64,000 bases of DNA from NCBI GenBank assembly GCA_028289125.1, contig JAQGGZ010000004.1:1-64000 (forward strand), written 5' to 3'. Below are positions 50,227-58,483 of the stretch, piece after piece. The notes under the pieces were generated by a model. The model was given only the letters and a program-made list of their open reading frames with translations. It was not told where the DNA came from and ran no database searches. The stretch comes from Candidatus Saccharimonadota bacterium (GTDB lineage Bacteria > Patescibacteriota > Saccharimonadia > Saccharimonadales > UBA4665). Positions within the stretch are counted from its first letter, which is position 1. Every line of letters starts with the position of its first letter. The translations under genes were made by a program, and so were the position numbers.

Positions 50227-50793
50227 TTATGCAAGAACTGCCGACAGGTCTTTTTTGAACTGTTCCACCGAAGTAAAAACTATGGCCTGCATGCCAGTTG
50301 CTGCCGCCGCTTCACAGAAGGCAGGTTGATCGTCAGTGAAGAGACATTCTTCCGGCTCGACACCGAGACGCTCGGCAATCGTCTGATATGCAGCCTGCCC
50401 AGGTTTATTGACCCCTGTCTCGTAAGAAAGCGCGACCGCGTCGAAGAGTTCAAGCTGTTCGGGTGTGAATATATCAGGGAGCCAGTTGGCGCCGGCATTG
50501 GAAAGAATGCCGATTTTGTAATGAGCCTTCAGCGTTTTGATAAGGTCGAACAGCTCTTGATTCGGCGGATTGGCCTCGATACGGGTCCGGACTTCTTCTT
50601 TCTTGATCGAGGCCATGTCAGCGACGGATGACAGGAAGTCCTCATAGTCGGCCAGGCCGGCATCGACCTGCTTGTTCATGTCACCGGCCTGGTCAAACAG
50701 TTCCTGGTCGTGACCGAAGTACTCCCGCTTGAGAGGGAGCCAGCCATCCGTGCATAGTACGCCGAAACAATCAAACACAATCGCTCGTATCAT
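50227..50793 (-). CDS. HAD-superfamily hydrolase
   Basis: 188 residues. Motif I is AIVFDCFGVLCTDG (nucleophile Asp, but the second Asp replaced in DCFGV as in epoxide hydrolase-like and YihX-type members, where the second position is still served nearby). Motif II GILSNAGANWL (Ser/Asn), motif III Lys near VNKPGQAAYQ, motif IV LFTDDQPAFCEAA. Cap helices lie about 20-85. Likely a YihX-type sugar or nucleotide phosphatase; the substrate cannot be told. Confidence 0.85.
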   Translation of the reverse strand: MIRAIVFDCFGVLCTDGWLPLKREYFGHDQELFDQAGDMNKQVDAGLADYEDFLSSVADMASIKKEEVRTRIEANPPNQELFDLIKTLKAHYKIGILSNAGANWLPDIFTPEQLELFDAVALSYETGVNKPGQAAYQTIAERLGVEPEECLFTDDQPAFCEAAAATGMQAIVFTSVEQFKKDLSAVLA

Positions 50794-50799
50794 GCATCC

Positions 50800-50808
50800 A
50801 TTGTAGCA
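50800..50808 (-). promoter_or_regulatory. Extended -10 promoter of the HAD gene
   Basis: Minus strand TGCTACAAT six bases before ATG 50793. Confidence 0.6.
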
Positions 50809-50809
50809 A

Positions 50810-51073
50810 CTATTTACAGACGTCGGTGTAACGGTTTACCACCGAAGTGACTGAGGAATTATCGCAGACCTTCTGTTTGACATCGAGATTGTCTTTGAGC
50901 GACTGCTGGGTGCTGTCAACCCGGTCAGAGATCCGATGCGTAAAGCTGATCACCTGGTACAGCAAGATACCAAGCGTAACTAACGCGATAACTATGATCG
51001 TGCCGAAAAAGGTAATCCAAAGGTTGAGAATCTTGAGTTGGCGGGTCAGTTGTTTGAGAAGTGCTTCATCCAT
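50810..51073 (-). CDS. Small membrane protein
   Basis: 87 residues: amphipathic N-terminus, one transmembrane helix (about 19-42), then a short extracytoplasmic coil with two cysteines near the C-terminus (KVCDNSS, TDVCK). Not recognised. TATAAT seven bases before ATG suggests its own leaderless transcript. Confidence 0.55.
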   Translation of the reverse strand: MDEALLKQLTRQLKILNLWITFFGTIIVIALVTLGILLYQVISFTHRISDRVDSTQQSLKDNLDVKQKVCDNSSVTSVVNRYTDVCK

Positions 51074-51080
51074 GGCTCTG

Positions 51081-51086
51081 ATTATA
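51081..51086 (-). promoter_or_regulatory. -10 box of the small membrane gene
   Basis: Minus strand TATAAT seven bases before ATG 51073; overlaps the 3' end of the upstream gene. Confidence 0.55.
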
Positions 51087-51312
51087 GCTCAGGCTGACCG
51101 AAAAACTGCCGCGCGGCCGGACCGCCCAGTTCCATATATTGGCCCGCGTGATACGCGGTCAACGTCAGGTTACCGGTCGTTTCAATGACCCTGGCTTGTT
51201 CAACGATAGCCCTGAATTGCTCGTCCACCGCCTCTTGCAAGGCATTGTTAATCATGTGTTCGACATTGCCATGACGATCATCCCCGTACTCAGGCTGCAT
51301 TACTTGTGGCAT
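51082..51312 (-). CDS. Small hypothetical protein
   Basis: 76 residues from ATG 51312, set by AAAGGGAG just upstream; a longer reading from 51345 is less likely. Helical, with HMINNALQEAVDEQFRAIVE, acidic N-terminus. Not recognised. Confidence 0.45.
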   Translation of the reverse strand: MPQVMQPEYGDDRHGNVEHMINNALQEAVDEQFRAIVEQARVIETTGNLTLTAYHAGQYMELGGPAARQFFGQPEL

Positions 51313-51409
51313 CCACTCCCTTTCTAGGCACAAGCAAATAAACACGTGGAGAAGTTGCGCCCTAGTACTCCTAGACTATAAGGTAACGTGAAGTGATGTC
51401 TGTGAGATT

Positions 51410-51805
51410 TCAGACTTTAGCTATAGCGGTTCTGCAGACGACGTCAGCCATCTCGACCGCTTCCGCCAGGTCGACCCAGCGGTATTCGCTGTGTTCGACG
51501 CTTAGTTCAGGCTCACCGCCGGTAAACGTGGCTTCGATCCGGTAAAACACCAGCGCGAGGCTCAGATCGGGTTTGATATCCTTGTGCAGACGATAGGCGT
51601 CGATTATGCCCTGATTGTCATACGATTCGATGTTGGGCAGCTCTTCACGAAGTTCACGGTCGAGAGTGGCCTCTATGGACTCGTCATCATCGATGCGGCC
51701 ACCGGGGACATCCCAGTATTGGTAGTCGCCGGCCCTGCGCACCAGCAATATCTTGCCTTCCCGGACGATCAGGGCTTTGATGCCGACATTAAAGGCTTTC
51801 ATCAT
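51410..51805 (-). CDS. NUDIX hydrolase
   Basis: 131 residues. The Nudix box starts VPGGRIDDDESIEATLDREL and continues REELP: Gly, Glu and the REEL core are present. Hydrolyses a nucleoside diphosphate linked to another moiety. N-terminal strand IKALIVREGKILLVRR is typical, and C-terminal SEYRWVDLAEA fits MutT-like enzymes. ATG overlaps the polA stop (ATGA), so coupling to DNA polymerase I suggests a nucleotide-cleaning role, by inference. Confidence 0.9.
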   Translation of the reverse strand: MMKAFNVGIKALIVREGKILLVRRAGDYQYWDVPGGRIDDDESIEATLDRELREELPNIESYDNQGIIDAYRLHKDIKPDLSLALVFYRIEATFTGGEPELSVEHSEYRWVDLAEAVEMADVVCRTAIAKV

Positions 51806-54438
51806 AGTTCGCCCCAGTCCTTGGCGATGGTGACGTCGACATCGAGTCGGACAGGCAGCTCGTAAACGTTTTCCATGATGTCTTTGAGCATGTCAGCAGT
51901 CTGCTGCGCTACTTCGGTCGGGCACTCGATCAGGATCGAGTCATGGATCTGTAACAACATGTTGCAGTCATTATGCTGGGCGGCCAGACGCTCGGCGACG
52001 GTGATCATCGCCATCTTCATCAGGTCGGCTTCGGTACCCTGCACGGGCATATTGATGGCAGCCCGTTCGGCACTTTGGCGAACAATAAAATTACTGGAAT
52101 GGATGTCTGGCATCGGGCGGCGGCGGCCGAACATTGTTTCGACGTAGCCGTTCTTGCGCGCAAATTCTTTCGTATTATCCATATAGTCGAATAGCGGTTG
52201 ACGCAACTTTTTGTAACGCTCGATGAAATGGACGGCTTGCTCGCGGGTCATGCCCGTGGCGATGCTCAGACCGTGTGGGCTCATGCCGTACAATATGCCG
52301 AAATTGATCGTCTTGGCGGCACTGCGCATCTGCTTGGTGACATCTTCCGGCGAGCGGTCGTATACCTGGGCAGCAGTGGCCTGGTGGATGTCAGCACCCC
52401 GGTTGAACATATCGATAAGTTCAGTATCTCCAGCCATTACGGCTGCGAGGCGAAGTTCGAACTGGGAGTAATCGGCACTAACCAGTGACTTACCCTTCCC
52501 GGAGACGAAGGCCGTCCGGATGCGGCGACCCAAGTCGGTACGGACCGGGATGTTCTGTAAGTTAGGGTCGGTGCTGCTGAGACGGCCAGTCTGGGCGATC
52601 GTCAGATTAAAGGTAGTGTGAACCCGCGAATGTTCATCAACCAGCTCCGGCAAGGTATCGATATAGGTATTCTTGAGCTTGCTGACCTCACGGTATTGGG
52701 TGATCAGGTCGATGATCGGGTGAACCTGACGGAGCTTATCGAGCTCGCTGGCGGCCGTCGAGTAGCCTGTCTTGCCACGCTTGACCCCTGCCTTGGGCAG
52801 ATCAAGCTTATTGAACAAGATGTCGGCCAGCTGGCTGGGGGATCCGATATTGAATTCTTGTCCGGCCTGTTCATAAATCTGTTTTTCTAGCTCCCCTATC
52901 GTCTTGTTCACCTCGCCGGCGAAATTCTTCAGGTAAGCGGTGTCGAGTTCTATGCCCGCCAGTTCCATGTCGGCTAACACGGGGATGACCGGAAGCTCGA
53001 TGGTCTCGTAGAGCTTCCGCAGGCGCTTGTGGTCAGTCTTATGCAGTTCGGTACGCATGGCGGCGTACAACTTGGCTGCCGCTGCAACTTCGAGACGGAT
53101 CATATCGTTGCCGGTAATATTTTCGGCGGTCAGTGATAAGTCCAGGTATTCTTCTGCCAAAGCGGCCAGGGAGAGGTCGCGCTGCAGCGAGTTCAGGATA
53201 AATGCCACGATCTGAATGTCAAAAACATCTTTGGGCGGGGTTATGTTCCAGCCTTTGAGGTGCTTCAGCAGCGACTTGTAGTCGTACGTCACCCAGGTAC
53301 CGGCTGAACCAAGCCTCGCTAAAGCTTGTTGCACGGTCGTGTCTGCCAGTTGTTCGGCTGTAATGATGAAGCCTTTGCCGTCCGCCTCAGCCACGACCAG
53401 CTGGTTGATGGCCGAGCGTGATTTGTCATAATACGGCAGCCAGATCAGCGGCAGATCGACAGCAATGTCAGCCAGCTGGGTGGCATCCGTCAGATCCGTC
53501 AGAGCGAACGGCTTGAGGCCGTCCTTTCTGACATCCAGTTTGGCATCCGAAGTCGGCATCTGCATTATCTCAGGTAACTGGCGCGCCAGCGTGCGAAACT
53601 CAAAACGGTTTAATAATTTCTGAATGTTTTCTGGGTGCGCGCCCTGCCCGTCCATATCTTCAGGCGTGAATGTCAGGGGTGCATCGGTCCAGATGGCGGC
53701 CAACTGTTTGCTCAGGTAGGCGGAGTCTTTACCGGCGACCAGTTTTTTGCGGACGCTGTCTTTGATAAGGTCGATGTTTTCGTAAATCCCATCGAGGGTC
53801 TGGTGGTCCTGCAGCAGTTGCACGGCGGTCTTCTCACCGATGCCAGGTACGCCGGGAATGTTATCGGACGAGTCCCCTTTCAGCGCCTTGAGGTCCAAAA
53901 ATTGATGCACGTCGATGCCATACTTGGCGGCGAAGCTTTCCGGTGAATACAAATCTATGTTGCTCAGGCCTTTTTTCAGGGCGAAGACTTTGACGTGGTC
54001 GTTGATTAACTGGAGCATATCCATGTCGGAAGTGATCAGGAGGGTGTCGACGTCAGCAGCGGCCGCCTGTACGGCCAGCGTACCCATGATGTCGTCAGCT
54101 TCATAATCATCGAGCTCGTAGAGCGGCCAGCCGAATGCCTGCAGTAATTCGTGCAGTAACGGAACCTGCTCATAAAAATCCGGTGGGGCTGGTTTGCGAC
54201 CGGCCTTGTATTCGGGGTAGAGTTCGAGCCGTCGGCGGATATTGGTTTTTGGTTTGTCCCAGGCTACGCAGACGTAGTCGGGCTTCAGACGCTTGATGAC
54301 CTCGAGAGCCATGACGGCAAAGCCGTACACGCCGCCGGTCGGAGTGCCGTCGCGGGTAGCGAGCGTCGGCATGGCGTAATAGCCACGGTAAAAAACCGAT
54401 TTGCCGTCGATGATCGCTAGTTTCTTGCGCTCCGCCAT
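51802..54438 (-). CDS. polA: DNA polymerase I
   Basis: 878 residues. N-terminal 5' nuclease (about 1-290) with conserved acidic residues (DDYEADDIMG, ITSDMDMLQLI, GDSSDNIPGVPGIGEKTA). The middle region (about 320-480) has the 3'-5' exonuclease fold but lacks the DxE motif, so proofreading is probably lost. The polymerase domain has motif A SADYSQFELRLAAVMAGD, motif B RSAAKTINFGILYGMSPHGL, and motif C LLQIHDSILIE. In motif C the usual HDE is HDS: the catalytic Asp stays but the next Glu is Ser. Role in repair and Okazaki fragment processing. Confidence 0.96.
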   Translation of the reverse strand: MAERKKLAIIDGKSVFYRGYYAMPTLATRDGTPTGGVYGFAVMALEVIKRLKPDYVCVAWDKPKTNIRRRLELYPEYKAGRKPAPPDFYEQVPLLHELLQAFGWPLYELDDYEADDIMGTLAVQAAAADVDTLLITSDMDMLQLINDHVKVFALKKGLSNIDLYSPESFAAKYGIDVHQFLDLKALKGDSSDNIPGVPGIGEKTAVQLLQDHQTLDGIYENIDLIKDSVRKKLVAGKDSAYLSKQLAAIWTDAPLTFTPEDMDGQGAHPENIQKLLNRFEFRTLARQLPEIMQMPTSDAKLDVRKDGLKPFALTDLTDATQLADIAVDLPLIWLPYYDKSRSAINQLVVAEADGKGFIITAEQLADTTVQQALARLGSAGTWVTYDYKSLLKHLKGWNITPPKDVFDIQIVAFILNSLQRDLSLAALAEEYLDLSLTAENITGNDMIRLEVAAAAKLYAAMRTELHKTDHKRLRKLYETIELPVIPVLADMELAGIELDTAYLKNFAGEVNKTIGELEKQIYEQAGQEFNIGSPSQLADILFNKLDLPKAGVKRGKTGYSTAASELDKLRQVHPIIDLITQYREVSKLKNTYIDTLPELVDEHSRVHTTFNLTIAQTGRLSSTDPNLQNIPVRTDLGRRIRTAFVSGKGKSLVSADYSQFELRLAAVMAGDTELIDMFNRGADIHQATAAQVYDRSPEDVTKQMRSAAKTINFGILYGMSPHGLSIATGMTREQAVHFIERYKKLRQPLFDYMDNTKEFARKNGYVETMFGRRRPMPDIHSSNFIVRQSAERAAINMPVQGTEADLMKMAMITVAERLAAQHNDCNMLLQIHDSILIECPTEVAQQTADMLKDIMENVYELPVRLDVDVTIAKDWGEL

Positions 54439-54446
54439 TACAGATA

Positions 54447-54452
54447 AGTATA
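54447..54452 (-). promoter_or_regulatory. -10 box of polA
   Basis: Minus strand GGCTATACT context, TATACT eight bases before ATG 54438, directly after the sigma-factor stop. Confidence 0.6.
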
Positions 54453-54454
54453 GC

Positions 54455-55939
54455 CTATCCCGTCAGATAGTCGCGCATGCTGCCGAATGCTGTCTCATTG
54501 GCGTGTTTCCTGAGTACCGTGGTAGCTTCGCGCTCTATCTGCCGGATACGTTCGCGGCTTAATCCGAACTGCTCGCCGATTTGCTCCAACGTCCTGGGAG
54601 CATCGCCCCCGAGTCCATACCGCGCGACAAGGACGTCATACTGAAGTTTGTTATTATCGAGCACGGCACGCATTTCTGACATGAGTTTGACACGCATGTC
54701 ATCGGCTTCAACCTGAGCCTCCTGATCGACCGGAGCATCCTCTACCAATAGGTCGCCGAGTTCTGTCTCGCCGTTCTCACCTACTTTCGAGTTTAACCGA
54801 AGCACCGGGCGGCCGTAATTGCGCAGTTCGGCGATCCGGGCCGGAGTCATATCCAGTTCCAGGCCCAGCTCTTCGTCATCCGGTTCTCGCTCTAAATCCT
54901 GCGTCATACGCCGGGCAGTCCGACTGACCTTATTGACCTGTTCCTGCAAGTGAACCGGCAGCCGGATATCGGCCGCCTTATCGGCCATGGCGCGGGTGAT
55001 GGCCTGGCGGATCCACCAGGTGGCGTACGTCGAGAACTTGAAGCCTTTCTCATAATCGAACTTTTCCACCGCGCGGATGAGTCCGAGATTGCCTTCGGAA
55101 ATAAGATCAAGAAACTCCATGCCCTGGCCGGTATATCGCTTTGCGAGGCTGACGACCAGCCGGAGATTGGATTGGATCATCAGGTTCTTGGCACTTTCCC
55201 CTTCCCGAGCCAGCTGATTGAGTTCGCGGCGGCGGCCGGGAGTGAGCGAATCACCTTTGGTTTCGAGCAGATGTCCTGCGTATAAACCAGCTTCGATGGC
55301 TTTGGATAAGTCGACCTCTTCTTCCGCCGTCAGCAAAGGTGTCTTACCGATGGATTTAAGGTAGTCTCTGACCGGGTCACCCGAGACATCACCCGAATCA
55401 GCCACCTTTTCACGGGCCGGTGCGGCGTTGCGGGGTTGCTCACGCTTTTGCTTCGGAACCTGCCTCGATGCATCGACTGGTAACTGAGGTGGCAATTCCC
55501 CATTCTGCCTGAAATGAGCCAGTAAGGCAGACATTGCTTCAGGTGGTAAGGCGGCCTGGAAGTCTTTCACGAGAGCGCTGCGGCGGTTATACACGGTTTG
55601 CGAAGTTCCCGCTTTCGCGCCAGCTTCTTCAAGGATCTGACGGGCCGTGCGGCCGGCGATCAGCTGACCGACCTGCTGGGCACGTAGCCGCTCGGTCTGA
55701 GCGTCTGAGGTACCCACGACGTCGTACCGGGCAAGAAGCGCGGCATAAAAGCCGACCGCTTCGGTCTGCCCGCCCTCGAATACCTCAGCGGTGCCGAAAA
55801 GTTCTTTGGTGATCCTTTCAGCCTGAGGAGACAATGCGTCCACGGCTATTCCCCCCGCCAACTCGGCGACGGCAGTGATGTCGGGGCGTAGTCGGCGCGC
55901 CTCTTCGGCGACTACTAAGTCAGCGTGGGGCTCGGCCAT
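54455..55939 (-). CDS. Second sigma-70 family factor with long N-terminal extension
   Basis: 494 residues. Residues about 1-180 are not recognised and include a possible helix-turn-helix ([20 protein letters not shown]). Region 1.2 is [20 protein letters not shown]. Region 2 is [20 protein letters not shown] with [20 protein letters not shown]. Region 3 is [20 protein letters not shown]. Region 4 is [20 protein letters not shown]. It is close to primary sigma in its DNA-binding regions, so it may read the same extended -10 promoters. AAAGGAG before ATG; operon with the two genes upstream. Could be a group 2 (alternative) factor. Confidence 0.9.
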   Translation of the reverse strand: MAEPHADLVVAEEARRLRPDITAVAELAGGIAVDALSPQAERITKELFGTAEVFEGGQTEAVGFYAALLARYDVVGTSDAQTERLRAQQVGQLIAGRTARQILEEAGAKAGTSQTVYNRRSALVKDFQAALPPEAMSALLAHFRQNGELPPQLPVDASRQVPKQKREQPRNAAPAREKVADSGDVSGDPVRDYLKSIGKTPLLTAEEEVDLSKAIEAGLYAGHLLETKGDSLTPGRRRELNQLAREGESAKNLMIQSNLRLVVSLAKRYTGQGMEFLDLISEGNLGLIRAVEKFDYEKGFKFSTYATWWIRQAITRAMADKAADIRLPVHLQEQVNKVSRTARRMTQDLEREPDDEELGLELDMTPARIAELRNYGRPVLRLNSKVGENGETELGDLLVEDAPVDQEAQVEADDMRVKLMSEMRAVLDNNKLQYDVLVARYGLGGDAPRTLEQIGEQFGLSRERIRQIEREATTVLRKHANETAFGSMRDYLTG

Positions 55940-55943
55940 ATCG

Positions 55944-56609
55944 TCACTCCTTTACGTTGGCACTATTTTGACCTGAAACAGCGATGTTTGCAAGTCGTGC
56001 CTCTTGGAGATCACATAACGCCACCAGAGCTTGGGTCGGCCAGCTCCCAGCCAGATCGGCTGCCAGCTGGCGGGCGGCAGTCGTGTCACCTGCGCCAAGT
56101 GCCTGCATGAATGGTGTGATATCATCGGTCGCGTGGCAATCCGCCCCGGCCAGAACCATTCCGACATGCATCGGGTTCAGGAACTCGTAGTGTGCCGTCT
56201 TGCCGTTCAGGCGCAGCAGACTGCTGCGGTTCAGAATACTGAGGACTTTGAGGCGGTCGGTCTCGGCGGCGTCTTCGAGGTTTGCGAGGGTTATTTCGGC
56301 CATATATGTGCCCATCTGGGCAGCTTCAGCATCACCGGCATCGAACAGACGGGCGCTGGCGTGCATGACTTCCATGGCGCGGGCGGCCTGGATGATCATA
56401 TCCGGATGGGTGCCGCCTTCAAATTTGTAGCCGACAAGCGTCAGCAGGCCGCACCAGCGCCCGGTGTCAGTTCCGACTTCATCAAAAAGACGCTGACAGG
56501 CCTTACCGGCTTCAGCGCCATAACTGGCTTCAACGGTTGCCAACTGCTGGGCCGCATACGCCGACAGTTCATCGGTCAAACGCTGTTGAAACGTTTCTAA
56601 AGAAGTCAT
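55944..56609 (-). CDS. Degenerate polyprenyl synthetase-like helical protein
   Basis: 221 residues, all-helical. [17 protein letters not shown] and [20 protein letters not shown] recall the start of trans-isoprenyl diphosphate synthases (GKRLRPLLV, AIELLHxxSLIHDD), but the metal-binding DDxxD is reduced to FDAGD and no second motif is clear. A non-catalytic member or unrelated helical bundle is possible. Flanked by ATGA overlap with the P-loop kinase gene and by the second sigma factor, so it sits in a regulatory operon. Confidence 0.4.
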   Translation of the reverse strand: MTSLETFQQRLTDELSAYAAQQLATVEASYGAEAGKACQRLFDEVGTDTGRWCGLLTLVGYKFEGGTHPDMIIQAARAMEVMHASARLFDAGDAEAAQMGTYMAEITLANLEDAAETDRLKVLSILNRSSLLRLNGKTAHYEFLNPMHVGMVLAGADCHATDDITPFMQALGAGDTTAARQLAADLAGSWPTQALVALCDLQEARLANIAVSGQNSANVKE

Positions 56610-57196
56610 ACCGACTTTTCGAGTTTGAGTAACTGGCGGATCTGCTCTTCGAGCGCGATCATGTCGTTCTCGTTGAACAAGGTGATGTCACACTTGGCTT
56701 TGACGTCGGCGGCGCTGATGGTCGCTTCGTCATTGCCTTGGCGGTGCATCTCGCGCTCCTCGTCGGCCAGAAACTGTTCGTAGCTGATCCGGTCTTCCGC
56801 TCCCCGGCCCCGGTCGACGGCCTGGATGCGCTCATATCGGACGCGCGGGTCGGCGTCGACCCAGATCATGATGCCACCGAGTTCGTGAATGACGTCAGCT
56901 TCAGCCGGGTGGCGTAAACTGCCAACGACAAGGCCACGGTACGTGGTGGCCTGCTGCATGAAGGCTTCGTAGGCTTTCTGCACGATGACCCCATACCCCT
57001 GCTCACGGCGCCATTCGGCACTCAGCTCGGACTTATGGATACGGTCAAGTGGCAGTCCCCGTTTCTTCAGCTCAGCAGCGAGCATATCGGTCGCCGACAT
57101 GAAAAGATATTCATAATTCGCGGACAGGAACTCCATGACGGTGTCCTTGCCGCTGCCGTTGGGGCCGGCGATACCGACGATCTGGTTCTGTTGCAT
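56606..57196 (-). CDS. P-loop nucleotide kinase-like protein (adenylate/dephospho-CoA kinase fold)
   Basis: 196 residues. Walker A is GIAGPNGSGKDTVMEFL; a lid-like segment has DADPRVRYERIQAVDRGR, and VVGSLRHPAEADVI follows the pattern of dephospho-CoA or deoxynucleoside kinases. An ATG at 57205 lies inside the -10 box, so ATG 57196 was chosen. Substrate unknown. First gene of the operon with the polyprenyl-like and second sigma genes. Confidence 0.75.
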   Translation of the reverse strand: MQQNQIVGIAGPNGSGKDTVMEFLSANYEYLFMSATDMLAAELKKRGLPLDRIHKSELSAEWRREQGYGVIVQKAYEAFMQQATTYRGLVVGSLRHPAEADVIHELGGIMIWVDADPRVRYERIQAVDRGRGAEDRISYEQFLADEEREMHRQGNDEATISAADVKAKCDITLFNENDMIALEEQIRQLLKLEKSV

Positions 57197-57203
57197 ACCG
57201 GCC

Positions 57204-57209
57204 ATTATA
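57204..57209 (-). promoter_or_regulatory. -10 box of the kinase-sigma operon
   Basis: Minus strand TATAAT seven bases before ATG 57196; it drives the operon holding the second sigma factor. Confidence 0.65.
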
Positions 57210-57215
57210 CAAAAA

Positions 57216-58337
57216 TTACTTGATGTAGTCGTGCAATTTCTTAGCGTCGCGGTGCTTGCGCAGCTTGGCTAAGGCCTTGGCTTCGATCTGGCGGATGCGT
57301 TCGCGGGTGACGGCGAATTCCTGGCCGACCTCTTCAAGCGTGTGGCTCTTGCCGTCTTCGAGGCCGAAGCGGAGTTTCAGAATCTTCTGCTCGCGTTCGG
57401 TCAGGGCACCGAGCATGTCACGGACCTGCTCTTTGAGGAGCTGGTTGTTAGCGGACTCTTCCGGAGCTTCGGTCTGGTCGTCTTCGATGAACTCACCAAG
57501 CGTGGTGTCTTCATCTTCGTCGCGAATCGAGGCGTCCAGGCTGGAGATGTCCTGCTTGATCTTCATGATGTGCTCGACCTTGTCGACTTCGATTTCCATG
57601 GCGGCGGCGATTTCTTCGTTGGTCGGCTCGCGGTTCAGTTCCTGGGTCAGGCGGCGCTGGGTGCGCAGCAATTTGTTGATGGTCTCAACCATGTGGACCG
57701 GAATACGGATGGTGCGGGCCTGGTCGGCGATGGCACGGGTAATTGCCTGGCGGATCCACCAGGTAGCGTAGGTGGAGAATTTGAAACCCTTGTCCGGGTC
57801 GAACTTTTCGACGGCGCGGAGCAGACCGGTGTTACCTTCCTGGATCAGGTCTAAGAGGTCAAGGCCACGGCCGACATAGCGTTTCGCAATGGAGACAACA
57901 AGACGCATGTTGGCTTCGGCCATCTTGTCCTTGGCGCGCTTGTCGCCGGTGATGACCTTGTGGGCCAGTTCGAGCTCTTCTTCGGCTGATAACAGCGGAA
58001 TCTTACCGATTTCCCGGAGGTAAAGGCGGACGGAGTCATCAGCAACGTCGTCTTCGATGAAGACCTGCGCCTCGGGGACCGGTTCCTCTTCTTCTTCGAC
58101 GGCCCAGTCGGCACTTAATTCGACGGGTTCGGGTTCGTCGGCAGTAATGTCGATGCTGGCGTCAGCCAGCTCGGTGTAGAGGCTGTCGAGCAGCTCGGCG
58201 TTCTCCGGCGCGTCGGTGATGACGGCGAAGATGTCGCGCTGACTGACGTGACCGTCTTTCTTAGCTTTTTCGATAATTTGTTGCTTGAGCTGCTCAGGTG
58301 TCGGAGCGGCAGCGTCTGGCTTCGGTGCTTTTGGCAT
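57216..58337 (-). CDS. rpoD: Primary RNA polymerase sigma factor
   Basis: 373 residues. N-terminal region 1.1-like acidic part (about 15-100), then [20 protein letters not shown] (1.2), [20 protein letters not shown] (2.1-2.2), [20 protein letters not shown] (2.3-2.4), [13 protein letters not shown] (3.0) and [20 protein letters not shown] (4.2). Follows dnaG as in the classical macromolecular-synthesis arrangement. It has a real leader of about 108 nt and AAGGGAAG before ATG. Confidence 0.95.
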   Translation of the reverse strand: MPKAPKPDAAAPTPEQLKQQIIEKAKKDGHVSQRDIFAVITDAPENAELLDSLYTELADASIDITADEPEPVELSADWAVEEEEEPVPEAQVFIEDDVADDSVRLYLREIGKIPLLSAEEELELAHKVITGDKRAKDKMAEANMRLVVSIAKRYVGRGLDLLDLIQEGNTGLLRAVEKFDPDKGFKFSTYATWWIRQAITRAIADQARTIRIPVHMVETINKLLRTQRRLTQELNREPTNEEIAAAMEIEVDKVEHIMKIKQDISSLDASIRDEDEDTTLGEFIEDDQTEAPEESANNQLLKEQVRDMLGALTEREQKILKLRFGLEDGKSHTLEEVGQEFAVTRERIRQIEAKALAKLRKHRDAKKLHDYIK

Positions 58338-58451
58338 AAAACTTCCCTTCTTTAGCTATGGTTCGTTATTTGCATTCTTTTTGTTATCGACTGGTCACCA
58401 CCGGCACTTTTGGTAAAAAGCGAATGTATTCCGGTAAAACCTATTACTTTT

Positions 58452-58459
58452 ATTATATC
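58452..58459 (-). promoter_or_regulatory. Promoter of rpoD (extended -10)
   Basis: Minus strand TGATATAAT; transcription start near 58446 gives a leader of about 108 nt with possible ACCGG/CCGGT pairing. No good -35 at 17 bases. Confidence 0.6.
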
Positions 58460-58483
58460 ACATTTAATACAACATTTGCGACT

